From contig CANHMN010000006.1 of assembly GCA_947461645.1 (NCBI GenBank), positions 1 through 18,868 of the forward strand: a stretch of 18,868 nucleotides of DNA, written 5' to 3'. The notes under the pieces are model-generated. The model was given only the letters and a program-made list of their open reading frames with translations. It searched no databases and was not told the origin of the DNA. This DNA is from Chitinophagaceae bacterium (GTDB taxonomy: Bacteria > Bacteroidota > Bacteroidia > Chitinophagales > Chitinophagaceae). The first letter of the stretch is position 1. Every line of letters begins with the position of its first letter. Shown piece by piece: positions 8,847-16,789 of the stretch. A program made the position numbers and the translations under genes.

Positions 8847-9716
8847 ATGAAATACCTTTTGGTTATTCCTTTTGCCCTTCTGGGAAGTATAGCTTTCGCT
8901 CAAAACAAAATGTACCAACAAGCACAAGTTTCAACCACAGTAAATGTTATCGCTCCTGAGGAAGAATCTGTTGATAACATGCAAGGCGGTGGTGAATTCA
9001 GGGGTGGCATGAACTTCAGAAACATGATGGATGGAGAAACCAAGTTTGTCACCTTCCTCAAAGGCAACAAAATCAAAACAACCATCAAGTCTGAAATGGG
9101 TCGTTCTGCTGTTTACCGCGACAATGCACAAAAATCTACAACCACCGTTATGGAAATGATGGGCAGTAAGAATGGCTTTATTATTACAGATGAGGAACAA
9201 GCAGATATGCAAAGAAAAAGAGACAGCATGATGGCATTGAGGAGGAACAAGGACACCTCAGTAAAAGCTGTAAATACAGAGAGGCCTAATTTTACAACAG
9301 ACATCAGCTACACTAACGAATCTAAAAAAATAGCTGGCTTCAATTGCAAAAAAGGATATTTAATCACCACTCGTTTATTGGGCATAAAAGACAGTGCTTC
9401 ATTCTGGTATTGTCCTGAATTTAAATTGGAAAATGTTTCTTACACCGGTGGTTTGAACAATATTCCCATGATGTCTAACATGGCACCGAATTTAAATGGT
9501 CTGGACAAAGTGGAAGGGTTTGTAATGGCTTATGAAACCAAAATGCGCAGAAACAGAACATTGCAAGTTGAGGTAACTAAGGTGGAATTGGACAAGAAAA
9601 TTGAGGACAAAGAATTTGATATTCCTAAAGACATCGAAATTAAGCCCATGAAAGAAATGCAAAACATGTTCAGAGGTGGCGGTGGAAACGGAGGCTTCAG
9701 AGGAGGAAGGGAATAG
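8847..9716 (+). CDS. Secreted Met-rich protein, DUF4412/GLPGLI-like
   Basis: Predicted exported protein of 289 residues. The frame opens at a GTG at 8805, but the ATG at 8847 is chosen because it begins a standard signal peptide (MKYLLVIPFALLGSIAFAQ). The central part, KKIAGFNCKKGYLITT followed by SASFWYCPEF and a C-terminal VTKVELDKKIEDKEFDIP, resembles the small secreted Bacteroidota proteins filed under DUF4412 and GLPGLI, whose function is unknown; the GLPGLI motif itself is absent. Two features stand out. Methionine makes up 21 of 289 residues, with clusters such as RNMM, VMEMM, DSMM and PMMSNM. Both ends carry Gly/Arg/Phe-rich stretches (GGGEFRGGMNFRNMM near the mature N-terminus, FRGGGGNGGFRGGRE at the C-terminus). 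A stand-alone gene between a possible operator region and a terminator. Family call is tentative; export is well supported. Confidence 0.72.
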   Translation: MKYLLVIPFALLGSIAFAQNKMYQQAQVSTTVNVIAPEEESVDNMQGGGEFRGGMNFRNMMDGETKFVTFLKGNKIKTTIKSEMGRSAVYRDNAQKSTTTVMEMMGSKNGFIITDEEQADMQRKRDSMMALRRNKDTSVKAVNTERPNFTTDISYTNESKKIAGFNCKKGYLITTRLLGIKDSASFWYCPEFKLENVSYTGGLNNIPMMSNMAPNLNGLDKVEGFVMAYETKMRRNRTLQVEVTKVELDKKIEDKEFDIPKDIEIKPMKEMQNMFRGGGGNGGFRGGRE

Positions 9717-9739
9717 GAAAAAGAATTATCCCATAACTA

Positions 9740-9771
9740 AAAAAAGCAGTTTCAAACGAAACTGCTTTTTT
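9740..9771. terminator. Bidirectional terminator, Met-rich gene / TPR gene
   Basis: Fourteen base pairs with a four-base AAAC loop: A-run plus GCAGTTTC (9740-9753) pairs with GAAACTGC plus a six-T run (9758-9771). The A/T symmetry makes it functional in either direction. It lies 23 bases after the plus-strand stop and 39 bases before the minus-strand stop. Confidence 0.9.
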
Positions 9772-9810
9772 AGTGCGCATTAGTTAACGCTATAGTAATA
9801 AGAATGTATT

Positions 9811-11076
9811 CTATAAGATTGTTTTCTTTTTGTCGTACTCAGCAGCTTTTGCAGCATTCTTTTTAAGACCGTAGATATCACTCAAATATCCCAATAAGAT
9901 TCGATGATTGGCTTTTTGTCCTGCAGTTGGAGTACTTATAGCTTCATAGAATTTCAATGCAGTTTCAGCATATAAAATACAATCGTCCATGGTTTTGTTG
10001 GCAGCAGTTTTAAGGTCATTTTTCTTTTTTACGTCCTCAGGCTTGGTTCCTTTTACGGCATTGGTGCTGTTAATCAATTCTCCCGACAGATTGTACAAAT
10101 GGTTTGTCATCAGCATAGTTGCAGATATTTCAGACTTGTCTTCATTGGCAATCGCTTTCTTGATAACCTCGGTAAGTTTAGCACTAATGGCAGGATCAAT
10201 AGTGGCGGCAGCATCTTTGCCGTAAAGAGTATTGTATAGCTCAACCGCATAATTGTAGGGAAGCACAAATCTGGTTGGATTCTCACTGATCAATTGCTCG
10301 TATTTGGCAAACAAAGCCTGACGGTCACCGGTTTTCATCACCACCTGAATTTCCTGGTCAATCCAGTCGTCAATATTGTTTGGATAAGTACTCTTCACCT
10401 TCGAAAGCAAATTTTGAAAAGCCGACATGTTATTTGATTTCAAATAATAACCCAAAAGATATTGGTACATGTCCTTAAACTCTTCACCTGCAACATTTGC
10501 TGCAGAAAGCATTTCATAATACTTAATGCCTTCTTCTTCTTTATTTGCCTGAACAAAAGTAATGGCTATGTTCTGAATTAAACCGGTATCAATTACCGGC
10601 AATTTGACTTGTGCGTATTGGATTTTTTTAGACAAAATGTAATCTTTTACCTCCATGGCCATTTTGAAGGAATTGGCTGCGGCGTCAAATTCTTTTGTAT
10701 TGTATTGCTTTGCGCCTAAATCGTAAAAACTGTAATAAAGATCGAGGTAAGACATGTGTGCCTCCAATGTTAAGTACACATCTTTAGGATCAAGTTGCTG
10801 GTTGGTTTTGAAGGCGTTGAATGCCTCCGTTTTTAAGGTGTATTGCTGATTGTTGCTCATAGAACTATCGTGAGACAAAGAATTGTAAATTCTTCCTTTG
10901 TAATAGTGACCTTCCGCGTCGTTTGCTTTCTTTGGATTTTGAAAATACTTGTCAATAGCCGTTTTTGCCTGAGCATATTGAAGCTTTCCCATCATTTCGT
11001 TGATGTCTTCCAAACTTTGTGCTTGTGAAGTCGCCATCACAAAGCATGACAATAGCAATCCTAAAATTCTTTTCAT
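9811..11076 (-). CDS. Secreted TPR-like repeat protein
   Basis: Predicted exported protein of 421 residues. The open frame reaches 11115, but the ATG at 11076 gives a direct signal peptide, MKRILGLLLSCFVMATSQAQ, so the 13 upstream codons are left out. The mature protein is almost wholly helical and contains degenerate tetratricopeptide-like units with the A-x-x-Y/F-x-x-A spacing, for example YAQAKTAIDKYF, KEFDAAANSFKMAMEV, the helix pair around KEEEGIKYYEML, and the closing helices near AILYAETALKFYEAI-like residues in the last 60. Such proteins are protein-protein scaffolds in the periplasm or outer membrane; none of the repeats is strong enough to name a specific family, and no lipobox cysteine or SusD-type context is present. 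It is a single gene between a terminator and a divergent promoter. Confidence 0.72.
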   Translation of the reverse strand: MKRILGLLLSCFVMATSQAQSLEDINEMMGKLQYAQAKTAIDKYFQNPKKANDAEGHYYKGRIYNSLSHDSSMSNNQQYTLKTEAFNAFKTNQQLDPKDVYLTLEAHMSYLDLYYSFYDLGAKQYNTKEFDAAANSFKMAMEVKDYILSKKIQYAQVKLPVIDTGLIQNIAITFVQANKEEEGIKYYEMLSAANVAGEEFKDMYQYLLGYYLKSNNMSAFQNLLSKVKSTYPNNIDDWIDQEIQVVMKTGDRQALFAKYEQLISENPTRFVLPYNYAVELYNTLYGKDAAATIDPAISAKLTEVIKKAIANEDKSEISATMLMTNHLYNLSGELINSTNAVKGTKPEDVKKKNDLKTAANKTMDDCILYAETALKFYEAISTPTAGQKANHRILLGYLSDIYGLKKNAAKAAEYDKKKTIL

Positions 11077-11101
11077 TGTTGTATGATTTGAGTTTTTGCC
11101 A

Positions 11102-11109
11102 TAAAGATA
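11102..11109 (-). promoter_or_regulatory. Possible promoter of the TPR-like gene
   Basis: On the minus strand 11109-11102 reads TATCTTTA, 7/8 to TAnnTTTG (last G replaced by A), 25 bases before the ATG at 11076. No clear -33 TTTG. Its position supports the 11076 start over the upstream in-frame codon, because the 11115 codon would lie upstream of this box. Confidence 0.35.
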
Positions 11110-11199
11110 GGCCATATTGATTTTATTAAAAAACCCTTCGGCTTTAGGGTGAGCAACAGGAAATTTTTAGATTTTCCCATTACTACGAACAATAGACAT

Positions 11200-11207
11200 T
11201 ATTTTTG
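11200..11207 (+). promoter_or_regulatory. Possible rluD-type gene promoter, -7 box TATTTTTG
   Basis: TATTTTTG matches all fixed positions of TAnnTTTG. It abuts the ATG at 11208, and transcription would begin near 11214, which would force use of the second in-frame ATG at 11220 with a leader of only about 6 bases. No good -33 box. Either translation starts at 11220 or this match is fortuitous. Confidence 0.3.
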
Positions 11208-12272
11208 ATGCTTAATACTATGATACAAGAAGCATTTGAAGACGAGTTATCCGATTCCGAATCGGTATATGAACGCTTGGCCATTACAATCGACAAAGGG
11301 CAAGAACCCCTCCGAATTGATAAGTTTTTAATGGCAAGAATTGAAGGAGCCACCAGAAATAAAATTCAACAAGCTATTGAAAACAACCTTGTACTTGTTA
11401 ATGACAAACCCATCAAAAACAATTACAAAATTAAAGGTGGCGACAAGGTTGTTATTTATGATACCAGCAATCCTGAAAGTTCAGAAATCATTCCGCAAGA
11501 TATTCCGTTGGATATTATTTATGAGGATGATGATTTGTTTATCGTAAACAAGCCTGTTGGCATGGTAGCGCATCCTGGTAGCGGAAACCCCGACCAAACC
11601 CTAATTAACGCTGCGGCCTATCACCTTAAGCAACAAAATCCGGATATGGACGACAGCACGCTTCCTCGTTACGGGTTGGTTCACAGAATTGACAAGAACA
11701 CCAGCGGACTTATGGTTATGGCCAAAACACAAAAAGCGATGAGTGACCTCGCCAAACAATTCTTTGACCATTCCGTACACAGAAGGTATGTTGCTTTGGT
11801 TTGGGGTAATTTTGAAGAAGAAGAAGGTACTGTAGTTGCTCACGTGGGCCGCCATCAGCGATTCAGAAAGCTCTTTACCGCTTACCCAGAAGGCGATTTT
11901 GGAAAAGATGCCATCACCCATTATAAAGTGCTGGAAAGATTCAATTATGTAACGTTAGTTGAGTGCAGATTGGAAACCGGAAGAACACATCAGATAAGGG
12001 TACACATGCAACATATCGGTCATCCCCTTTTTAACGATGATTTTTATGGTGGCGAAAGAATCGTAAAAGGAACGGTCTACACCAAATACAAACAGTTTGT
12101 TGACAATTGTTTTAAAATTTGTTCGCGTCAGGCCCTTCATGCCAAAGAACTTGGTTTTGTCCATCCTACCACAAAAGAGAAAATGCTTTTCAACAGTGAA
12201 TTGCCGGAAGACATGGCTCAGGTAATTGACAAATGGAGAAGATACAGTCAATTCAAAAATGCGGAAGATTGA
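11208..12272 (+). CDS. rluD: RluA-family 23S rRNA pseudouridine synthase, RluD type
   Basis: Isomerises uridines to pseudouridine in 23S rRNA; the RluD branch modifies helix 69 (1911, 1915 and 1917 in E. coli numbering). The 354 residues contain an N-terminal S4 RNA-binding domain (about 35-85, LRIDKFLMARIEGATRNKIQ through KGGDKVVIY) followed by the RluA-type catalytic domain. The catalytic aspartate is Asp162 in RYGLVHRIDKNTSGLMVMAK. Downstream RYVALVWG and CRLETGRTHQIRVHMQHIGHPL are also family signatures. The ATG at 11208 is used here; a second ATG at 11220 is equally possible, and the TTG at 11205 is less likely. The N-terminal 25 residues before the S4 domain are acidic. The gene is followed after a single base by the DUF3820 gene. 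RluD versus another RluA paralogue is inferred from the S4 domain and overall length. Confidence 0.92.
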   Translation: MLNTMIQEAFEDELSDSESVYERLAITIDKGQEPLRIDKFLMARIEGATRNKIQQAIENNLVLVNDKPIKNNYKIKGGDKVVIYDTSNPESSEIIPQDIPLDIIYEDDDLFIVNKPVGMVAHPGSGNPDQTLINAAAYHLKQQNPDMDDSTLPRYGLVHRIDKNTSGLMVMAKTQKAMSDLAKQFFDHSVHRRYVALVWGNFEEEEGTVVAHVGRHQRFRKLFTAYPEGDFGKDAITHYKVLERFNYVTLVECRLETGRTHQIRVHMQHIGHPLFNDDFYGGERIVKGTVYTKYKQFVDNCFKICSRQALHAKELGFVHPTTKEKMLFNSELPEDMAQVIDKWRRYSQFKNAED

Positions 12273-12273
12273 G

Positions 12274-12510
12274 ATGAGTGAAAATCCACTACAAGGACCA
12301 GATCCTCAATTATTGCTCAGTTTGGTGGAGGTAAAAATGCCGTTTGGCAAATACCAGGGTACAGCTTTACACAAATTACCGGTTTCTTATTTGGAATGGT
12401 TCGCCCGAAAGGGATTTCCAAAAGGCAAATTGGGTATTCAACTTCAAACCCTTTACGAAATAAAAATAAACGGACTGGAATTTTTATTGAATCCCTTGAT
12501 AAAGCAATAA
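12274..12510 (+). CDS. Small DUF3820-family protein
   Basis: A 78-residue soluble protein. The core MPFGKYQGTALHKLPVSYLEWFARKGFPKGKLG, followed by LYEIKINGLEFLLNPL, matches the widespread DUF3820 family (also described as a putative quorum-sensing-regulated virulence factor, after a Pseudomonas member); the GKYxGxxLxxLPxxYLxWF pattern is its hallmark. Molecular function is unknown. The family core starts at the internal Met near residue 22. The ATG at 12274 lies one base after the rluD TGA (12270-12272), suggesting translational coupling; an in-frame ATG at 12259, overlapping rluD by 14 bases, is the alternative start. Upstream TTG 12226 is unlikely. It converges on def with only 32 bases between stop codons. 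Confidence 0.82.
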   Translation: MSENPLQGPDPQLLLSLVEVKMPFGKYQGTALHKLPVSYLEWFARKGFPKGKLGIQLQTLYEIKINGLEFLLNPLIKQ

Positions 12511-12542
12511 AAGTTGAACTCGTTACTCGATGCCGAAACTTA

Positions 12543-13121
12543 TTATTTCGCAAACATCATTCTGTAATCGATTTTAACTTTTCCTTTCATGATGTCATCC
12601 AGTTTACTTTTTACCAGAGATCTCTTGAATGCTGAAATATGATCGATGAATAGTTTTCCTTCAATGTGATCGAACTCGTGAAGAATAACCCTTGCTGTTA
12701 TACCATTAAAGATTTTGGTCTGTGTTTGAAAGTTCTCATCGCAGTATTCCAGGGTAACATTTTGGTGTCGGTTCACATCACCCCTAACTTTTGGAATACT
12801 CAAGCAACCCTCATTGTAACTCCATAAATCACCGGTCAATTCTTTGATTTTTGCATTGATGAAAACGCCCTTGAAACCGGGCTCATCGGGATACTGCCCT
12901 TTCTCATCATCTTCCTGGTTATCAAAAATCTGTTCACTGTCAATAACGAATAAACGAATAGATTTGTTGATTTGTGGTGCAGCCAATCCAACGCCATTAC
13001 TGCTGTACATGGTTTCCCACATATTGTCTAAAAGCGCTCCAAGGTTGGGGTAATCAGGCGTAATGTCTTCAGCAACTTTTCTCAAAATAGGAGATCCGTA
13101 GCCAACAATGGGTAAAATCAT
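12543..13121 (-). CDS. def: Peptide deformylase
   Basis: Metalloenzyme that removes the formyl group from the initiator methionine of nascent proteins at the ribosome exit. All three family motifs are intact in 192 residues: motif I GVGLAAPQ (43-50), motif II EGCLS (104-108, metal-ligand Cys106) and motif III HEFDH (148-152, metal ligands His148 and His152, catalytic Glu149). The insert around DNQEDDEKGQYPDEPGFKG between motifs I and II is typical of Bacteroidota deformylases. ATG start at 13121. It is the last gene of the pyrG-to-def cluster, but the 66-base gap after ruvX carries its own well-formed promoter. No methionyl-tRNA formyltransferase gene is nearby. Confidence 0.96.
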   Translation of the reverse strand: MILPIVGYGSPILRKVAEDITPDYPNLGALLDNMWETMYSSNGVGLAAPQINKSIRLFVIDSEQIFDNQEDDEKGQYPDEPGFKGVFINAKIKELTGDLWSYNEGCLSIPKVRGDVNRHQNVTLEYCDENFQTQTKIFNGITARVILHEFDHIEGKLFIDHISAFKRSLVKSKLDDIMKGKVKIDYRMMFAK

Positions 13122-13152
13122 AATTAATTACAGTTGTAAATTAAATGCAAAG

Positions 13153-13184
13153 CAAAGTTAATGGATATGGTTGGGTTGTTCAAA
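13153..13184 (-). promoter_or_regulatory. Promoter for def inside the cluster (TTTG-N20-TAACTTTG)
   Basis: Read on the minus strand: TTTG at 13184-13181, a 20-base spacer, and TAACTTTG at 13160-13153. Both elements match the Bacteroidota -33/-7 consensus perfectly at normal spacing, the best promoter match in this window. Transcription would start near 13146, about 25 bases before the def ATG. The -33 box begins just after the ruvX stop codon (13190-13188). Confidence 0.65.
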
Positions 13185-13187
13185 ATA

Positions 13188-13601
13188 TCATGAAATGCTT
13201 TGCAGGTATTCTTGTAAAATTATAGTAGCAGCTATTTCATCCACAAGCTTTTTATCGCGCCGGTCTTTCTTCTTTAGGCCCATGTCAATCATAGCTTGTT
13301 TTGCCATTTTGGAGGTGTATCTCTCGTCTACCTCTTTAATTGGTATGAGAGGGAAAGCTTTGTTGAGGGCAACAATTGCTTTTTTTACCAAAGCTGTTCC
13401 GTGTGTATCAGATTCATCCCAATTTACAGGCAATCCAATAATGATGAGTTCTACCTTTTCAGCAACAAAATAATTTTTTAAAAAAGGAATAAGGTCTGCC
13501 GAATTAATGGTTGTAAGACCTGTTGCTATAATCTTCAAAGGATCAGTGACAGCAATACCTGTTCTTTTTGCACCATAATCCAAAGCTAAAATTCTCGACA
13601 T
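13188..13601 (-). CDS. ruvX: RuvX/YqgF, RNase H-fold nuclease
   Basis: Member of the YqgF family, annotated as putative pre-16S rRNA nuclease and Holliday junction resolvase-like protein; in E. coli it acts in 16S rRNA 5'-end maturation. The 137-residue protein has the RNase H-like fold signatures: LALDYGAKRTGIAVTDPL with the first acidic residue Asp8, the GLPVNWDES segment, VDERYTS (Asp92/Glu93), and DEIAATIILQEYL with Asp121. The frame extends to 13631, but the ATG at 13601 is chosen because it gives the standard MSRILALDYG beginning and lies two bases after the ubiA stop codon, so ubiA and ruvX are tightly coupled. Followed by def after 66 bases. Confidence 0.93.
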   Translation of the reverse strand: MSRILALDYGAKRTGIAVTDPLKIIATGLTTINSADLIPFLKNYFVAEKVELIIIGLPVNWDESDTHGTALVKKAIVALNKAFPLIPIKEVDERYTSKMAKQAMIDMGLKKKDRRDKKLVDEIAATIILQEYLQSIS

Positions 13602-13603
13602 AT

Positions 13604-14512
13604 TTAAAGCGTATAAGGGTTGTGCAAACAAAGATCTGTGATAACAAATATCGAGTAAAGTACGGAAGCAAATCCATTCGCAGTCATAAAGGCAATGTTA
13701 ACCTTGCTCAAATCGTTTGGCTTTACAAGCGTATGTTGGTAAATCAACATAGCAATGAATACAAAAGCACCTATCCAGTAACTTATGCCCATGTTTCCCA
13801 ACCAGCCAACAAGTATACAAACAGCAACAGCAATTAAATGTAAAAAGGAAGAGAAAAGGAGTGCATTTTTTTTACCCAACAATACTGGTATTGAATTCAA
13901 ACCATGGGCTTTGTCAAATTCTTCATCTTGAAGTGCATAAATAATATCGAAGCCACTAACCCAGCAAATAACAAGTATGGAGAACAATAGAGGAATCCAA
14001 GAAAAAACACCGGTTACAGCCAGAAAAGCACCAATGGGCGCTAAGCTCAAACCCAAACCTAAAACAAGGTGACACAAAGGAGTAAATCTTTTGGTATAGC
14101 TGTAAAAAAGCACCACAAATAAAGCAACAAAGCTTAGGTAAAAACAAATGGGGTTAATGAAAAAACTGCATGCAGAAAAACCCAAACAGCACAAAACAGT
14201 GAAAAGCAGCGCTTGTTGGGCACTAATTTTACCTGAAGGAATTTCCCTAATGGCAGTGCGCGGATTCAAAGCATCGTATTGACGATCTAGGTACCTGTTG
14301 AAGGCCATTGCCGCACTTCTCACCAAAACCATACATGAAATCACCAACACAAGTTTTGAAATGAAAAAACCAAAACTGCTGTTGTTGATTTTAAAAGCAT
14401 TTTCTTTCTGCAGAAAATTAATACCCAAAACAAAGCCAATCAAAGCAAAGGGCATGGCGAAAATCGTATGCGAAAATTTGATTAGCGAAAGGTAATGTTT
14501 GATCTTATGCAT
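13604..14512 (-). CDS. UbiA-family aromatic prenyltransferase (UbiA/MqnP type)
   Basis: Integral membrane enzyme that attaches a polyprenyl chain to an aromatic acid in quinone biosynthesis. The 302 residues have about nine hydrophobic segments and both Mg-diphosphate binding motifs: NRYLDRQYDALNPRTAIRE (72-90, the N/D-x-x-x-D pattern) and DIIYALQDEEFDKAHGLNSI (189-208). The NRxxDxxxDxxNPRTxxRxxPxG and DxxYxxQDxxFDxxxGLxSIP patterns belong to the 4-hydroxybenzoate octaprenyltransferase (UbiA) group. In Bacteroidota, which use menaquinone, proteins of this subgroup are most plausibly MqnP, the prenyltransferase of the futalosine pathway, rather than ubiquinone enzymes; MenA is less likely from these motifs. 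No other quinone gene is in the window to decide. ATG start at 14512, 27 bases after the methyltransferase gene. Confidence 0.88.
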   Translation of the reverse strand: MHKIKHYLSLIKFSHTIFAMPFALIGFVLGINFLQKENAFKINNSSFGFFISKLVLVISCMVLVRSAAMAFNRYLDRQYDALNPRTAIREIPSGKISAQQALLFTVLCCLGFSACSFFINPICFYLSFVALFVVLFYSYTKRFTPLCHLVLGLGLSLAPIGAFLAVTGVFSWIPLLFSILVICWVSGFDIIYALQDEEFDKAHGLNSIPVLLGKKNALLFSSFLHLIAVAVCILVGWLGNMGISYWIGAFVFIAMLIYQHTLVKPNDLSKVNIAFMTANGFASVLYSIFVITDLCLHNPYTL

Positions 14513-14539
14513 TAAGGATAAATGGTTTTGGGTATGGAA

Positions 14540-15073
14540 TCAATTTTGCATTCGGTTTCGGATAAGCTCCCAAAGTACAACACCCGCTGCAGTTGCGATA
14601 TTTAGCGAGTGTTTCATGCCCAATTGAGGTATTTCAATGCATCCGTCGCATTGCAAAATGGTTTCTTGTTCAACGCCTGTAACCTCATTTCCGAAAACAA
14701 CTGCAATTTTAGCCTTTTCGTCGAAAGTGATTTTTTCCAATGAGATGCTGTCCTTAACCTGTTCAACAGCATAAACCTGGTATTGTTGTTCTTTCAGGTG
14801 TTTAATAGCTTCTGATGCATTGTTGAAATGTTGCCAACTTACGGTTTCTTCGGCGCCCAATGCTGTTTTTTTTATCTCCTTATGTGGGGGAATTGCTGTG
14901 TAGCCGGTAATATAAATTGCTTCAAGCAGGAAAGCGTCTGCAGTTCGGAAAACACTCCCAACGTTATAGGCGCTTCTGATGTTTTCCAAAACCGCCACAA
15001 TCGGAGTTTTATGTGAGCGCCTGAATTGTTCGGGAGTTAACCTGTTCAACTCCTCCATGCTTAATTTTTGCAT
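14540..15073 (-). CDS. TrmH/SpoU-family RNA 2'-O-methyltransferase
   Basis: SPOUT-superfamily enzyme transferring a methyl group from S-adenosylmethionine to a ribose 2'-OH in tRNA or rRNA. All three SpoU motifs are seen in 177 residues: motif 1 NIRSAYNVGSVFRTAD (31-46, with the catalytic-type arginine and asparagine), motif 2 VVFGNEVTGV (125-134) and motif 3 IEIPQLGMKHSLNIATAAG (146-164), which forms the trefoil-knot cofactor site. There is no N-terminal substrate-binding domain of the RlmB or TsnR kind, so the substrate cannot be named; the compact form resembles TrmH/TrmL-size proteins. The HSLNIATAAG variant replaces the more common SLNVSVAAG. ATG at 15073, 36 bases after the pyrG stop. 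A second in-frame Met at codon 6 is an alternative start. Confidence 0.9.
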   Translation of the reverse strand: MQKLSMEELNRLTPEQFRRSHKTPIVAVLENIRSAYNVGSVFRTADAFLLEAIYITGYTAIPPHKEIKKTALGAEETVSWQHFNNASEAIKHLKEQQYQVYAVEQVKDSISLEKITFDEKAKIAVVFGNEVTGVEQETILQCDGCIEIPQLGMKHSLNIATAAGVVLWELIRNRMQN

Positions 15074-15109
15074 GACGCGAAATTAACGCTTATTAAGGGT
15101 TGTTAAGGT

Positions 15110-16759
15110 TTATGCTGTTTGTTTTTTGGAATTGTCTTTCACAGTTGTCGCTGTTTTTTCCGCATTTTCCATAGCAGCCCGTAAAAAATGAACAAATATG
15201 GGATGTGGATTTTCTACGGTGCTTTTCAGTTCCGGATGGAATTGAACACCAATAAAAAAGGGATGGTTCTTTAACTCAACGATTTCAACAAGATTTTTTT
15301 CTTTGTTGATACCGCTCGGAATAAGGCCTGCACTTATAAAATCATTAATGAAGTTGTTGTTGAACTCCCAACGGTGACGGTGACGCTCACTGATGGTTTC
15401 GGATTCATAGATTTGATGTGCAAGAGAGCCATTTTCGAGAGTGCATGGATAAGCGCCCAATCGCATGGTGCCGCCTTTGTTTTTTATTTTTTTCTGTTCT
15501 TCCATCAGAGCAATTACAGGGTGGCTTGTGTTTGAGTTCATTTCAGTAGAGTGAGCATCACTCCATCCAAGAACATTTCTGGCGAATTCAATCACAGCCA
15601 TTTGCATTCCCAGACAAATGCCAAAGAATGGAATATGGTTTTCTCGAGCATATTTTACTGCAGCAATTTTACCTTCAATACCTCGAGCACCAAAACCCGG
15701 AGCAACCAGCATTCCGTTTAGTCCTTCAAGTTTGGAGTCAATGTTTTCCGGAGCTAGATGTTCGCTGTGAATGTTTACAATCTGCACTTTACATTGGTTA
15801 ATTGCACCTGCGTGAACAAAGGCCTCCAATATAGATTTATAGGCGTCTTGCAATTCCACATATTTCCCAATCAACCCAATTTTAATTTTAGCTTTAGGAT
15901 GTTTCAATTTATTGAGGAAACTGTTCCATTTGGAAAGCTCAGGTGCAGCATAACCATTGATATGTAGTTTTTTGAGAACAATAATATCCAGTTTCTCCTC
16001 CAGCATTTTAAGTGGGACTTCATAAATAGTGCTAGCATCCATGGCTTCAATAACAGCATCAGGCTTAACGTTGCAAAAAAGTGCGATTTTTTTTCTCAGT
16101 TCCTGATTTAAGGGGTGTTCCGTTCTGCAAACGATTACATTAGGGTGAACGCCTTCCTGACTCAATAGCCTTACACTATGCTGAGTTGGTTTTGTCTTGA
16201 GTTCTTTTGCTGCACTTAAATAAGGAATCAAGGTTAGGTGAACTACCAAACAGTCTTCTTCCGGTAGTTCCCATTGAATCTGACGAACAGCTTCCACAAA
16301 AGGCAAGCTTTCGATATCGCCAACTGTTCCGCCCAATTCTGTGATGATGATGTCAAAATTTCCTGAGTTACCGAGTAGCATCATTCTGCGTTTAATCTCA
16401 TCAGTTATATGTGGAACAACTTGAACAGTTTTTCCAAGGTAAGCTCCTTCTCTTTCTTTGTTGATAACGGTTTGGTATATACGCCCTGTAGTAACATTAT
16501 TAGCCTGTGATGTCGGAATATTCAAAAAACGTTCGTAATGGCCAAGGTCAAGATCGGTTTCGGCACCATCATCTGTAACAAAACACTCGCCATGCTCATA
16601 AGGATTTAAAGTGCCGGGATCAACATTAATGTAGGGATCGAATTTCTGAATGGTTACTTTCAATCCTCTGCTTTGAAGCAATTTGGCAAGAGAAGCAGCA
16701 ATAATTCCTTTGCCCAAAGAGGAAGTTACACCCCCTGTTACAAAAATAAACTTGGCCAT
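15110..16759 (-). CDS. pyrG: CTP synthase
   Basis: Cytoplasmic enzyme that aminates UTP to CTP with ATP and glutamine-derived ammonia. The 549 residues comprise the N-terminal synthetase domain (about 1-270), with the ATP-binding [10 protein letters not shown] (9-18) and [10 protein letters not shown] (142-151), and a C-terminal class I glutamine amidotransferase domain with nucleophile Cys382 in [11 protein letters not shown], His508 and Glu510 in GVQFHPEL, and the oxyanion segment APGFGARG (353-360). The frame reaches 16792, but the ATG at 16759 is chosen because it gives the standard [18 protein letters not shown] beginning and sits a normal distance from the promoter. It is first in the pyrG-trmH-ubiA-ruvX-def cluster. 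The C-terminal tail after 530 is polar and Lys-rich. Confidence 0.97.
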   Translation of the reverse strand: MAKFIFVTGGVTSSLGKGIIAASLAKLLQSRGLKVTIQKFDPYINVDPGTLNPYEHGECFVTDDGAETDLDLGHYERFLNIPTSQANNVTTGRIYQTVINKEREGAYLGKTVQVVPHITDEIKRRMMLLGNSGNFDIIITELGGTVGDIESLPFVEAVRQIQWELPEEDCLVVHLTLIPYLSAAKELKTKPTQHSVRLLSQEGVHPNVIVCRTEHPLNQELRKKIALFCNVKPDAVIEAMDASTIYEVPLKMLEEKLDIIVLKKLHINGYAAPELSKWNSFLNKLKHPKAKIKIGLIGKYVELQDAYKSILEAFVHAGAINQCKVQIVNIHSEHLAPENIDSKLEGLNGMLVAPGFGARGIEGKIAAVKYARENHIPFFGICLGMQMAVIEFARNVLGWSDAHSTEMNSNTSHPVIALMEEQKKIKNKGGTMRLGAYPCTLENGSLAHQIYESETISERHRHRWEFNNNFINDFISAGLIPSGINKEKNLVEIVELKNHPFFIGVQFHPELKSTVENPHPIFVHFLRAAMENAEKTATTVKDNSKKQTA

Positions 16760-16789
16760 TTTTAATTGGTTTGTAAAAGTGAACAGCAA

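Noticed and set aside
13568..13837. 89-codon plus-strand frame across the ubiA/ruvX junction
   Set aside because: Antisense to two well-supported genes, no promoter or family resemblance, and composition of a shadow frame.
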